Notes under the pieces: generated by a model
What the model saw: only the letters and a program-made list of their open reading frames with translations
Databases searched by the model: none
What the model was told of the DNA's origin: nothing
Made by a program: the position numbers and the translations under genes
In this document: positions 1-6,628 of the stretch, in pieces
How the letters are laid out: each line of letters starts with the position of its first letter
Position numbering within the stretch: the first letter of the stretch is position 1
Assembly: GCA_012522165.1 (NCBI GenBank)
Contig: JAAYKZ010000194.1
Coordinates: forward strand, 1 to 6,841
Reading direction: 5' to 3'
Length of the DNA: 6,841 nucleotides
Source: Clostridiales bacterium
Lineage (GTDB): Bacteria; Bacillota; Clostridia; Caldicoprobacterales; UBA3941

Positions 1-15
1 CCCGTTCACTTTATC

Positions 16-104
16 CTTGACTGGCAAAATTTAAGTAGCTATTCTTCTTTTGGAGCTGCATTTGCTAAATTTATCTAGCTATTCTAAGAAAAAATCAGCT
101 ATCT
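16..104. repeat. Direct repeats, probable end of an insertion sequence
   Basis: Two imperfect copies lie exactly 40 bp apart, at about 24-45 and 64-85. They match at 19 of 22 positions and share the cores AAATTTA and TAGCTATTCT. A weaker third copy (CAGCTATCT) is at 96-104. Short direct repeats at the edge of a non-coding stretch are typical of transposase-binding sites at IS termini, with multiple terminal repeats best known from IS21-type elements. No transposase gene is visible, because any would lie left of the window. The family is therefore not assigned, and the mobile-element reading is inference. Confidence 0.45.
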
Positions 105-264
105 TTTCATTTTTACTTAACAGCTCTTCTATTATTACAGATGTAACTTACGAAAGGCTTTTCCATATTTTCGAAAAAGTAATGAATACTGCTTTGCATA
201 TAAAAAGTTGATTTATGCAACAAATAAACAATGAACTTATATAAACTAATATTATGGATTAATT
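105..264. other. Intergenic region downstream of rnhB, no gene seen
   Basis: This AT-rich stretch lies after the rnhB stop. It contains a 7-bp inverted repeat (TTGCATA 194-200 / TATGCAA 214-220, 13-nt loop) and a TTTTCGAAAA palindrome at 168-177. On the minus strand the inverted repeat is not directly followed by a U-run, so I cannot call a convincing intrinsic terminator for the operon end. No open frame here has a ribosome binding site or family resemblance. Confidence 0.5.
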
Positions 265-1041
265 TTATCCATTTATAATTTTATAAGTAAAAGATCTTCT
301 ATGTATAGGGCATAGACCATATTTCTGAATAGCTTCTATATGCCTGCTGGTTCCATAGCCCTTATGATCAGCAAATCCATATTGGGGGTATTTTTGATGC
401 CAATTTAACATTTCTCTATCCCTAGTTACCTTAGCAATAATGGATGCAGCAGCAATGGAATGAGAACGACTATCTCCTTTTACAAGTGAAGTATATGGCA
501 CTGGTAGCTGAAGATCCATAGCGTCTATCAATAAAAATTCTATATGGGAACCGCATTGTAATACTGCCTGCTCCATAGCCAAGCGCGTAGCTTTAAAAAT
601 ATTCATCTTATCAATTTCCTGTGATTCCACACGGCCGATTCCTACAGCTTTAGCCTTATCCATTATAATATCAAAGAGCTTGTCCCTCTTAGCTGGGGAT
701 AGCTTTTTTGAATCGTCTATTCCATCTATATATGTTCCTGGGCTAAATACTACACATGCTGCTACCACTGGTCCTGCAAGAGGACCTCTGCCAGCTTCAT
801 CTAGTCCGCCAATATTATGGTAGCCCATAGCCCAAAGTCTGTTTTCTTCTTCTAGTAGTAGTTTCCTCTTTTTGATCCTATTTTGCTCGTCTTCAATCAT
901 ACGAAGAATTGTTTTATATAAATTTCTTATGCCTTTTCTATGATCTTTTTTTACCAGCTCTAATAATCTGCTTAGCTCTTCTGTTGAACTACTATTAATT
1001 AATTCTTTTACCTCACCAATAGTTAGTTTATCAATATTCAT
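265..1041 (-). CDS. rnhB: Ribonuclease HII
   Basis: RNase HII cuts the RNA strand of RNA/DNA hybrids and makes the 5' incision at single ribonucleotides embedded in DNA. It acts in the cytoplasm with a divalent metal. The 258-residue product is close to the B. subtilis length of about 255. It has the N-terminal extension (about residues 1-75) seen in Firmicute RNase HII, then the catalytic domain. Visible are LDEAGRGPLAG (80-90; catalytic Asp81 and Glu82, with the GRG junction-recognition motif), DDSKKLS (109-115), LLIDAM with Asp173, KVTRDR with Asp208, and HKGYGTSRH containing the Tyr229 that contacts the junction. It starts 23 bp after the rbgA stop as the last gene of the operon. The ATG at 1041 has only a weak Shine-Dalgarno (GGTG about 11 nt upstream), so translation may be modest or coupled to rbgA. 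Confidence 0.95.
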   Translation of the reverse strand: MNIDKLTIGEVKELINSSSTEELSRLLELVKKDHRKGIRNLYKTILRMIEDEQNRIKKRKLLLEEENRLWAMGYHNIGGLDEAGRGPLAGPVVAACVVFSPGTYIDGIDDSKKLSPAKRDKLFDIIMDKAKAVGIGRVESQEIDKMNIFKATRLAMEQAVLQCGSHIEFLLIDAMDLQLPVPYTSLVKGDSRSHSIAAASIIAKVTRDREMLNWHQKYPQYGFADHKGYGTSRHIEAIQKYGLCPIHRRSFTYKIING

Positions 1042-1064
1042 ATGTCATAACACCGCATCTTATT

Positions 1065-1913
1065 TTATTTGGATGGTCTCTCTAATGTCACCCTGCCCAG
1101 CCTACCCTGCTGAAAATCATCTAATATATGTCTGGAACCTCTCTCTATATCTGGTATTCCACCTGCCTGCATCCAACCTTTTTGCACACATATATTTTCC
1201 AATATTTCGTATCCCTTTAAATTCATATCCAATTCCCCATATCTACCTACAATAGCCTCGGGAAATTCTACCTTAGCCTTCTCTAGGAAATAATGTGCAA
1301 CCTCTTCTGTATCCAATATCTCTTCTTTTATTGTTCTAGTATAGGCTAAATTAAGAGCTACCTCCCTTTGATCCAACTTAGGCCACAATAACCCAGGAGT
1401 ATCTAAAAGCTCTAAATATGGAGTTACCTTTATCCACTGTTTAACCTTTGTAACCCCTGGTTTATTTCCTGTTTTAGCTTTTTTGGCTCCAGCAATACCG
1501 TTTATAAAGGCCGATTTTCCAACATTGGGTATGCCTATTACCATACCTCTAATAGTCTTTTTAACCCCTTTTCTTTTCAAAATCTCATCGTGAAACTCTT
1601 TAGCTGTATCTAAGATTATATTCTTAGCATTGTTTGTATCTTTAGGATCCAAAGAATTGATGGACACTGCTTTTATTCCCTGACCAGCAAACCAATTAAT
1701 CCAGTCCCTAGTTATCGAAGAATTAGCTAAATCGCTTTTGTTTAAAAAAACTATTCTTGATTTGTTTATAAAAAGATCATCAAAATCGGGATTAGCACTA
1801 CTTAGGGGAATACGTGCATCCCTTATCTCCAATATTATGTCTACTAATTTTAAACTTTCTGATATGAGTCTTTTGGCCTTAGCCATATGACCCGGATACC
1901 AGTTGATATTCAA
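1065..1913 (-). CDS. rbgA: Ribosome biogenesis GTPase RbgA (YlqF)
   Basis: RbgA is a circularly permuted GTPase that acts late in 50S subunit assembly and is essential in B. subtilis. The G motifs appear in permuted order: G4 NKSD (58-61), G1 GIPNVGKS (127-134), then G3 DTPG (171-174). His9 in WYPGHM matches the catalytic His9 of the B. subtilis protein. The C-terminal half (about 190-282) is the ANTAR-like RNA-binding region. I chose the TTG at 1913. AAAGGAG lies 8 nt upstream, the protein then begins MNINWYPGHMAKAKR, in line with B. subtilis MTIQWFPGHMAKARR, and the length becomes 282 residues, the same as B. subtilis. The longer frame back to 1958 would overlap the end of lepB and adds 15 residues not seen in the family. 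The lepB stop is 19 bp upstream. Confidence 0.95.
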   Translation of the reverse strand: MNINWYPGHMAKAKRLISESLKLVDIILEIRDARIPLSSANPDFDDLFINKSRIVFLNKSDLANSSITRDWINWFAGQGIKAVSINSLDPKDTNNAKNIILDTAKEFHDEILKRKGVKKTIRGMVIGIPNVGKSAFINGIAGAKKAKTGNKPGVTKVKQWIKVTPYLELLDTPGLLWPKLDQREVALNLAYTRTIKEEILDTEEVAHYFLEKAKVEFPEAIVGRYGELDMNLKGYEILENICVQKGWMQAGGIPDIERGSRHILDDFQQGRLGRVTLERPSK

Positions 1914-1921
1914 TAGAATGT

Positions 1922-1928
1922 CTCCTTT
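1922..1928 (-). promoter_or_regulatory. Ribosome binding site deciding the rbgA start
   Basis: AAAGGAG on the minus strand lies 8 nt before the TTG codon at 1911-1913. An ATG three bases farther upstream overlaps this Shine-Dalgarno, so that ATG (1929-1931) cannot use it. This supports a non-ATG start for rbgA. Confidence 0.8.
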
Positions 1929-1932
1929 CATG

Positions 1933-2454
1933 CTATTCAAATAGAGTCCAATCATCAAGGGGCCATATACGTAGCTGGGCTTTGCCTATAACGTTCTCTA
2001 TAGGAACAAAGCCAACAGATGGGTTTCTACTATCTTGACTGTAGTTGCGATTATCCCCCATAACAAATATGGTACCAGAAGGAACCACTACTTTGGGAAA
2101 ATCTCCTTTAGTAGGCTCATTTATATAAGGTTCATCCAAGATTTCACTGTTTACATAAACCTTTCCGTCTACTATCTCAATGGTATCTCCTGGCAAAGCA
2201 ATTACGCGTTTTACATAATTTTCTTCCATATTGTCAGGATTTTTAAACACAACTATATCCCCTCGACTGGGAAGACCAAATCGATATACCAACTTATTAA
2301 TTATTACCCTATCCCTATCATGCAATGTTGACTCCATAGATTTGCCATATACTAAAGTAGTTTCGAATAAAAAAATACGAATAAACATAGATACAACTAC
2401 AGCAATTAATATGGCTTGAATCCATTCTTTGATATCACTCTTTATATCACTCAT
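1933..2454 (-). CDS. lepB: Signal peptidase I
   Basis: Type I signal peptidase is a membrane-anchored Ser/Lys protease that removes signal peptides from exported preproteins outside the membrane. The 173-residue protein has a short cytoplasmic N-terminus and one membrane segment at about 12-30. Next come box B with the nucleophile Ser39 (YGKSMEST), box D with the general base Lys82 (YVKRVIALPGD), and box E GDNRNYSQDSR (133-143). The small, single-pass form is the Gram-positive (SipS-like) type. The usual Pro in SMxPT is Ser42 here; otherwise all catalytic residues are present. AGGAG lies about 10 nt before the ATG. It follows the rplS terminator by 30 bp and is probably cotranscribed with rbgA and rnhB. 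Confidence 0.95.
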   Translation of the reverse strand: MSDIKSDIKEWIQAILIAVVVSMFIRIFLFETTLVYGKSMESTLHDRDRVIINKLVYRFGLPSRGDIVVFKNPDNMEENYVKRVIALPGDTIEIVDGKVYVNSEILDEPYINEPTKGDFPKVVVPSGTIFVMGDNRNYSQDSRNPSVGFVPIENVIGKAQLRIWPLDDWTLFE

Positions 2455-2484
2455 ACTCAGCCATCTCCTAATAACAAAGGTGTG

Positions 2485-2514
2485 AAAAAATATGGGACTG
2501 CCCTCAGTCCCACA
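2485..2514 (-). terminator. Intrinsic terminator after rplS
   Basis: On the minus strand a 10-bp stem (TGTGGGACTG / CAGTCCCATA, one G-U pair) closes an AGGG loop and is followed by TTTTTT. It begins 3 nt after the rplS stop codon (2518-2520). This is a textbook Rho-independent terminator shape and would cut or reduce transcription before lepB. Only 30 bp remain between the U-run and the lepB start. Confidence 0.85.
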
Positions 2515-2517
2515 TTC

Positions 2518-2862
2518 TTATATTTGTCTCTCTTTAACCTTTGATGCTTTTCCTACTCTATTTCTTAGATAGAATAGTCTTGCTCTACGTACTTTACCTC
2601 TTCGAATTACCTCTATTCGATCAATTTTAGGTGAATGAATCGGGAAAACTCTTTCTACACCTACACCATAGGATACTCTTCGTACGGTAAAGGTTTCACG
2701 AATACCACCATGTCTTTTCTGTATTACAGTGCCTTCAAAGGCTTGCAATCTCTCTCTAGATCCTTCAACAACTTTAACATAAACTCTAACAGTATCACCT
2801 ACATTAAATTGAGGAATATCTTTTTTCATCTGTTCTTTTTCGATAGCTCGAATAACATCCAT
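2518..2862 (-). CDS. rplS: 50S ribosomal protein L19
   Basis: L19 is a large-subunit protein at the 30S-50S interface. The 114-residue product starts MDVIRAIEKEQ and continues with the family features IPQFNVGDTVRV, EGSRERLQAFEG, RRVSYGVGVERVFPIHSP and the basic end RRGKVRRARLFYLR. Its length matches the roughly 115 residues of B. subtilis L19. The start at 2862 is supported by a perfect AAGGAGGT 10 nt upstream. An open frame extends back to 2925, but that part covers the structured mRNA leader and has no family counterpart. The gene has its own promoter and leader (below) and its own terminator, so it can be expressed separately from trmD upstream and lepB downstream. Confidence 0.97.
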   Translation of the reverse strand: MDVIRAIEKEQMKKDIPQFNVGDTVRVYVKVVEGSRERLQAFEGTVIQKRHGGIRETFTVRRVSYGVGVERVFPIHSPKIDRIEVIRRGKVRRARLFYLRNRVGKASKVKERQI

Positions 2863-2870
2863 TTCTACAA

Positions 2871-2925
2871 CTACCTCCTTCCATGCCGAACGTTCATAAC
2901 TATATAAAGACAGAGGAACGTGCAT
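2871..2925 (-). promoter_or_regulatory. L19 leader-like stem-loop in the rplS 5' UTR
   Basis: The minus-strand RNA can form ATGC-ACGTTC (2925-2916) paired with GAACGT (2895-2890) and GCAT (2886-2883). A 3-nt bulge TCG lies on the 3' side and a loop of about 20 nt is enclosed. The stem ends just before the AAGGAGGT ribosome binding site (2873-2880). Position, size and a bulged stem directly before rplS fit the Firmicute ribosomal protein L19 leader family, thought to let L19 repress its own synthesis. The pairing is read from sequence; the family assignment is from memory of that element. Confidence 0.7.
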
Positions 2926-2937
2926 AATTCAAAATTC

Positions 2938-2966
2938 ATTATAGCATACCAGCATTTTCAAGGCAA
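2938..2966 (-). promoter_or_regulatory. Probable sigma-A promoter of rplS
   Basis: On the minus strand, TTGCCT (2961-2966), a 17-bp spacer and TATAAT (2938-2943) with an extended -10 TG (TGCTATAAT) lie in the 119-bp trmD-rplS gap. The predicted start near 2931 would give an rplS leader of about 69 nt that contains the whole stem-loop. Confidence 0.7.
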
Positions 2967-2981
2967 TAAATATTTAGCTGA

Positions 2982-3716
2982 TTAAAGCTTGCCCCTCTTT
3001 AACTCATCAATTATTTTGCGCTCTTCCAAAGTTAAGTCAACATCCTTTAATAAGTCAGGTCGCTTCTTTAAGGTATTACGGAGACTCTCCTTTTTTCTCC
3101 ATTCTTCTATTTCCTTGTGGTTTCCCGACAAAAGTACTTCAGGAACCTTAAATCCTTCGTACACTTGAGGACGAGTATAATGGGGATACTCCAGGAGACC
3201 CTCGCTAAAAGATTCTTCTTCTACTGATTGAGAACTGCCCAGTACACCTGGTATTAATCTGCTTACACAATCAATGAAAACCATTGCAGGAAGTTCTCCA
3301 CCAGTTAGGATATAATCACCTATAGATATTTCTTCATCTACAAATCTGTCTATGACCCTTTGGTCTACCCCTTCGTAATGGCCACATAGCAATATTAAAT
3401 GAGACATCTTTGCGTAGTCCCTGGCCATCTCCTGCCTTAGAGTTTTACCCTGGGGAGTAAAATAAATTACTCTTGCTGAAGATGATTTATCCAGCACATG
3501 ATAAAAAGCATCAAACAAGGGCTGAGGTGACATAACCATACCTGGACCTCCACCATATGGATAGTCGTCAGTTTGCTTATGCCTGTTCTTAGCAAAATCT
3601 CTTATATTAACAAGATTAATATCTAGTATCTTGTTTTCTATTGCCCGCCCTATAATGCTTGTCCCCAAAACTCCGTGAAACATTTCAGGAAACAGGGTTA
3701 GAACATCAATCCTCAT
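2982..3716 (-). CDS. trmD: tRNA (guanine-N1-)-methyltransferase TrmD
   Basis: TrmD is a SPOUT-class methylase that uses S-adenosylmethionine to make m1G37 next to the anticodon, which prevents +1 frameshifting. The 244-residue protein shows the trefoil-knot SAM-binding motifs: YGGGPGMVM (54-62), LLCGHYEGVDQRV (109-121) and SIGDYILTGGELPAM (131-145). After these come LLEYPHYTRP (174-183) and LLSGNHKEIEEWR (195-207), typical of the C-terminal tRNA-binding domain. At the place of the catalytic Asp169 of E. coli TrmD (in EDSF) this protein has Glu168 (EESF). The ATG overlaps the end of rimM by 11 bp with GGAGG inside rimM, so the two are likely translationally coupled. The pair rimM-trmD is conserved widely in bacteria. 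Confidence 0.96.
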   Translation of the reverse strand: MRIDVLTLFPEMFHGVLGTSIIGRAIENKILDINLVNIRDFAKNRHKQTDDYPYGGGPGMVMSPQPLFDAFYHVLDKSSSARVIYFTPQGKTLRQEMARDYAKMSHLILLCGHYEGVDQRVIDRFVDEEISIGDYILTGGELPAMVFIDCVSRLIPGVLGSSQSVEEESFSEGLLEYPHYTRPQVYEGFKVPEVLLSGNHKEIEEWRKKESLRNTLKKRPDLLKDVDLTLEERKIIDELKRGKL

Positions 3717-4227
3717 TGGGCAATAATCCCTCCAATTCCTGTGCTGACACTACAATTTTCTTATCTTTAATATCTACTTCCAATACAGTTTTTTTCAGCC
3801 CAGGAATTAAAATATTTCCTAAAGGACCCTTGGTCACATAGACATCATTGCTACCTGTTTCTATTACATCATCCACCCGACCTAGATACTGTCCCTCTTT
3901 GGTATATACAGCGCATCCAATTATATCAGCGATTAAAAAGGTATCTTCAGGTAATTCTCTGACTTGATCCCTAGCAATCCAGAGATATTGCCCCCTTAGC
4001 TTTTCAGCTTGATTTCTATCATTATAGCCTTCTAATAGCAAAAATACATGATTAGGGCTATATTTTCTTGATAGAATCCTTGTGGGCGTGTATTTATCAT
4101 CTTCTTTTATATAGAGAATATCCAATTCGTCGAATCGCTCTATATAATCTGTAAGAGGTTCGACCTTTATTTCCCCCTTAATACCTTGGGGTTTTAAAAC
4201 ATATCCAACTGAAATATAGTCTAACAA
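3706..4227 (-). CDS. rimM: 16S rRNA processing / ribosome maturation factor RimM
   Basis: RimM binds the 30S subunit near S19 and helps 16S 3' domain maturation. The N-terminal RimM domain spans about residues 1-88, with VGYVLKPQGIKGEIKV at 7-22 and the conserved RNQAEKLRGQYL (71-82). A PRC-barrel domain spans about 96-171, with ETGSNDVYV and the LIPGLKKTVLEVD-type segment. The length of 173 is usual. The start is a TTG at 4227. An AGGA lies about 12 nt upstream and a weaker GAG closer by; no ATG in this frame would keep the conserved GIKGE motif. It begins 18 bp after khpA and its end overlaps trmD. Confidence 0.94.
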   Translation of the reverse strand: MLDYISVGYVLKPQGIKGEIKVEPLTDYIERFDELDILYIKEDDKYTPTRILSRKYSPNHVFLLLEGYNDRNQAEKLRGQYLWIARDQVRELPEDTFLIADIIGCAVYTKEGQYLGRVDDVIETGSNDVYVTKGPLGNILIPGLKKTVLEVDIKDKKIVVSAQELEGLLPNED

Positions 4228-4245
4228 TTTCTCTTACATCCTACT

Positions 4246-4473
4246 TTATAAAATTTCTACAACAGCCCTTTTCTTTTCCTTGGTTGCTGCAGCCTTTACA
4301 ACGGTACGAATAGCTTTAGCGATTCGTCCTTGTTTGCCAATTACTTTGCCCATATCTTCGGGGGCTACCCTTAATTCTATAATTACTGTCTGCTCTCCTT
4401 GGATTTCTTTGACTTCCACCTGATCTGGATTGTCTACTAGGGATTGAGCAATAAATTTAACTAATTCTCCCAT
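4246..4473 (-). CDS. khpA: KH-domain RNA-binding protein KhpA (YlqC)
   Basis: This 75-residue, single-KH-domain protein is the YlqC/KhpA family found between rpsP and rimM in Firmicutes. The RNA-gripping GXXG loop is GKQG at 46-49 within VIGKQGRIAKAIRTVV. It is known in streptococci to partner KhpB (Jag/EloR) and to influence cell elongation and RNA binding; that role is family knowledge, not visible here. GGGGGTATGTAA precedes the ATG and gives a serviceable ribosome binding site. The position 45 bp after rpsP and 18 bp before rimM is the standard one. Confidence 0.93.
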   Translation of the reverse strand: MGELVKFIAQSLVDNPDQVEVKEIQGEQTVIIELRVAPEDMGKVIGKQGRIAKAIRTVVKAAATKEKKRAVVEIL

Positions 4474-4518
4474 TTTACATACCCCCGTAATTATTTTTTA
4501 TTAAATTAGCATTAGTCT

Positions 4519-4767
4519 TTATCCTTCAATAATACCGTTTTTCTTAAAAAGCTGTCTAACGGTATCTGTAGGTTGCGCACCATTTTGTAGCCATTTCTTT
4601 GCCTTTTCAGCATCTATCTTAACTACTGAAGGGTTGGCTAGTGGATGGTAATATCCAATTTCTTCAATAAATCGTCCATCCCTTGGTGATCTAGAGTCTG
4701 CAACTACAACCCTATAGTGAGGATTCTTCTTTGAACCCATTCTTTTTAGTCTGATTTTTACTGCCAT
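4519..4767 (-). CDS. rpsP: 30S ribosomal protein S16
   Basis: S16 is a small-subunit protein needed for 30S assembly. The 82-residue product shows the family start MAVKIRLKRMGSKKNPHYRV, then VVADSRSPRDGRFIEEIGYYHPL, and the KAKKWLQNGAQPTDTV segment near residues 55-70. The start has AGAGGTGAT about 4 nt upstream of the ATG at 4767. It follows ffh by 89 bp; I see no clear hairpin or promoter in that gap, so it is probably read through from ffh. Confidence 0.97.
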   Translation of the reverse strand: MAVKIRLKRMGSKKNPHYRVVVADSRSPRDGRFIEEIGYYHPLANPSVVKIDAEKAKKWLQNGAQPTDTVRQLFKKNGIIEG

Positions 4768-4856
4768 TGTATCACCTCTCTTCTTTGATTATAAATAATA
4801 TATTGTAAAGAATCTATACCTCCAAATACAAGAAAGTATAAATCCTAACAAGCTAT

Positions 4857-6188
4857 TTAAAAAGGAAATTTGAACCTACCTCGTTTTATGGATTTCTCCA
4901 TCCCAGACATCTTTTTCATCATCTTGCGGAACTCATTAAAGGATTTTAATAATCTATTAACGTCTTGTATACTGGTTCCACTACCTTTGGCAATCCTCTT
5001 TCTTCTACTGGCGTTGATGATGTTGGGGTTTAATCTCTCTTCCTTAGTCATAGACTGTATGATGGCTTCAGTTCTAACTATCTGCCTATCATCTAGGTCC
5101 AAGCCTCCAATCTTACTTGAATTTAACCCAGGAATCATGCCAATAATGTCGCTTAATGGACCCATTTTTTTAACCTGCTGGAGCTGTTCAAGGAAGTCAT
5201 CAAGGGTAAATTGTTGACTTCGAAGCTTTTTCTCCAGCTCCATTGCCTTTTCAGCATCAATATTAGCCTGGGCCTTTTCTATTAAGCTAAGCACATCTCC
5301 CATTCCAAGAATTCTAGATGCCATCCTGTCGGGATGAAAAATCTCCAAATCAGTTAATTTTTCACCCATACCAGCAAATTTGATAGGCTTACCTGTTACT
5401 GCTTTTACTGAAAGGGCTGCTCCTCCTCTAGTATCCCCATCTAGCTTTGTTAAAACTACTCCATCTATGCCTAGCTTTTCATTAAAGCTCTCGGCTACAT
5501 TAACAGCATCCTGCCCTGTCATTGCATCAACTACCAAAAGAATCTCATGGGGATTAACAGCATTCTGAATGTTTTTTAGCTCATCCATCAATTCTTCGTT
5601 TATATGAAGCCTACCTGCTGTATCGATGATTACTATATCATAACCCTCATCCTTGGCATGGGCAATGGCCTTTTTGGCTATGTTGACAGGATCATCCTTG
5701 CCCATCTCAAATACTGGAATTGATAATTGTTCTCCTACTACCTGCAACTGCTTTATGGCTGCAGGACGATATATATCACATGCAACAAGGAGAGGTTTCT
5801 TACCTTCTTTTTTAAAATAACCGCCCAACTTTCCTGCTGTAGTAGTTTTACCTGCACCCTGCAGTCCCACCATCATTATTACCGTTGGTGGAGTAGAGGC
5901 CATATTTATTTTGCTATATGTTCCACCCATCAAAGCGGTTAACTCTTCATTTACTATCTTAATAACCTGTTGCCCAGGAGTTAGGCTCTGCATTATCTCC
6001 TGGCCTACAGCTCTTTCACTAATCTTTTTAACTAATTCCCTTACTACCTTAAAGTTGACATCAGCCTCTAGTAAAGCTAGTCTTACTTCCCGCATAGCAT
6101 TTTTTACATCTTTTTCAGAAAGCTTACCCTTTCCTGTCAACTTTTTAAAGGTTGACTGTAGCTTGCTTGACAGTCCTTCAAATGCCAT
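4857..6188 (-). CDS. ffh: Signal recognition particle protein Ffh (SRP54)
   Basis: Ffh is the GTPase of the signal recognition particle. With 4.5S/6S scRNA it binds signal sequences on ribosomes and hands them to FtsY at the membrane. The domains are in the usual order: N domain (about 1-95, with REVRLALLEADVNFKVV), G domain with P-loop GLQGAGKTTT (108-117), DTAGR (189-193) and TKLDGD (247-252), then the M domain from about 300. The M domain has the RNA-binding SRRKRIAKGSG (394-404) and a basic, Met-containing tail. Two adjacent ATGs exist (6191 and 6188). The second gives MAFEGL as in B. subtilis and sits 7 nt from GGAGG, against 4 nt for the first, so I use it (443 residues). ylxM ends 38 bp upstream. 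Confidence 0.97.
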   Translation of the reverse strand: MAFEGLSSKLQSTFKKLTGKGKLSEKDVKNAMREVRLALLEADVNFKVVRELVKKISERAVGQEIMQSLTPGQQVIKIVNEELTALMGGTYSKINMASTPPTVIMMVGLQGAGKTTTAGKLGGYFKKEGKKPLLVACDIYRPAAIKQLQVVGEQLSIPVFEMGKDDPVNIAKKAIAHAKDEGYDIVIIDTAGRLHINEELMDELKNIQNAVNPHEILLVVDAMTGQDAVNVAESFNEKLGIDGVVLTKLDGDTRGGAALSVKAVTGKPIKFAGMGEKLTDLEIFHPDRMASRILGMGDVLSLIEKAQANIDAEKAMELEKKLRSQQFTLDDFLEQLQQVKKMGPLSDIIGMIPGLNSSKIGGLDLDDRQIVRTEAIIQSMTKEERLNPNIINASRRKRIAKGSGTSIQDVNRLLKSFNEFRKMMKKMSGMEKSIKRGRFKFPF

Positions 6189-6193
6189 CATTT

Positions 6194-6202
6194 AACCTCC
6201 TT
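6194..6202 (-). promoter_or_regulatory. Ribosome binding site of ffh
   Basis: AAGGAGGTT on the minus strand is a near-perfect Shine-Dalgarno. Its spacing favours the second of two adjacent ATG codons (6186-6188). Confidence 0.75.
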
Positions 6203-6226
6203 ATATAATGGCCAGTTATCACAGAA

Positions 6227-6598
6227 TCATAAACTTCTCAGATTCACAACTTTTCCCTTTATAAGCCTTAATCTTTCTTTAATTTCATCAGGATTTTTTA
6301 CACAATTTACATCTAACTGATCAATTAACTCTTCTATATCTTGTTCAATATCTCTAATCCCATCTAATACTCTATTTCGTAGTTTTAACATTCCAATACT
6401 ATTATCTGCTCTAAAAAGAATCTGCTCTGATCTTTTTATAAGATCATATACACCTTGACGACTGATGTCAAAATGCTCAGCTATCTCGGAAAGGGAAAGA
6501 TCATAGTTATAATATAAATCCATAACATCCCTTTGCCTATGGGTAAGTAAACCACCATATATCTCCAACAACATTCCCATTTGAGCAAACTTTTCCAT
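6227..6598 (-). CDS. ylxM: YlxM/p13 family DNA-binding-like protein, SRP operon
   Basis: This 123-residue protein belongs to the YlxM/p13 family, almost always encoded just before ffh. A sigma-70 region 4-like helix-turn-helix covers about residues 18-60 (LTHRQRDVMDLYY, then SLSEIAEHFDISRQGVYDLIKR). The rest is charged and probably helical (about 75-123). In streptococci YlxM is reported to modulate the SRP pathway, binding SRP components; a DNA target is not established. GGGAG lies 7 nt before the ATG at 6598. It is the first gene after the strong promoter at 6659-6687. ftsY, often next to ylxM, is not between it and the mobile element. Confidence 0.93.
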   Translation of the reverse strand: MEKFAQMGMLLEIYGGLLTHRQRDVMDLYYNYDLSLSEIAEHFDISRQGVYDLIKRSEQILFRADNSIGMLKLRNRVLDGIRDIEQDIEELIDQLDVNCVKNPDEIKERLRLIKGKVVNLRSL

Positions 6599-6628
6599 TC
6601 GTACACTCCCTAAAGGTAGGATAAGGGA

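Noticed and set aside
1..78. Frame open for 25 codons from the window edge on the plus strand, a possible gene end
   Set aside because: It runs through the direct repeats, is short enough to occur by chance, and I do not recognise the peptide.
194..220. Inverted repeat TTGCATA/TATGCAA as terminator of rnhB
   Set aside because: The stem is AT-rich with a 13-nt loop, and no U-run directly follows on the minus strand.
1073..1255. Open frame on the plus strand inside rbgA
   Set aside because: It lies antisense to a well-supported gene, has no ribosome binding site, and its product has no recognisable motif.
2035..2419. Two overlapping plus-strand open frames opposite lepB
   Set aside because: They are antisense shadows of lepB with odd composition and no start signals.
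2635..2907. Plus-strand open frame opposite rplS
   Set aside because: It is antisense to L19 and its conserved leader; the Asn/Phe/Ser-rich product looks like a shadow.
2863..2925. 21-codon N-terminal extension of rplS
   Set aside because: It translates the leader stem and the Shine-Dalgarno; no L19 family member has it, and the ATG at 2862 is well placed.
4768..4856. Possible promoter in the ffh-rpsP gap
   Set aside because: Only weak -10-like AT stretches are present, without a -35 at proper spacing.
4870..6195. Several plus-strand open frames opposite ffh
   Set aside because: All are antisense to a clear Ffh reading frame and lack supporting signals.
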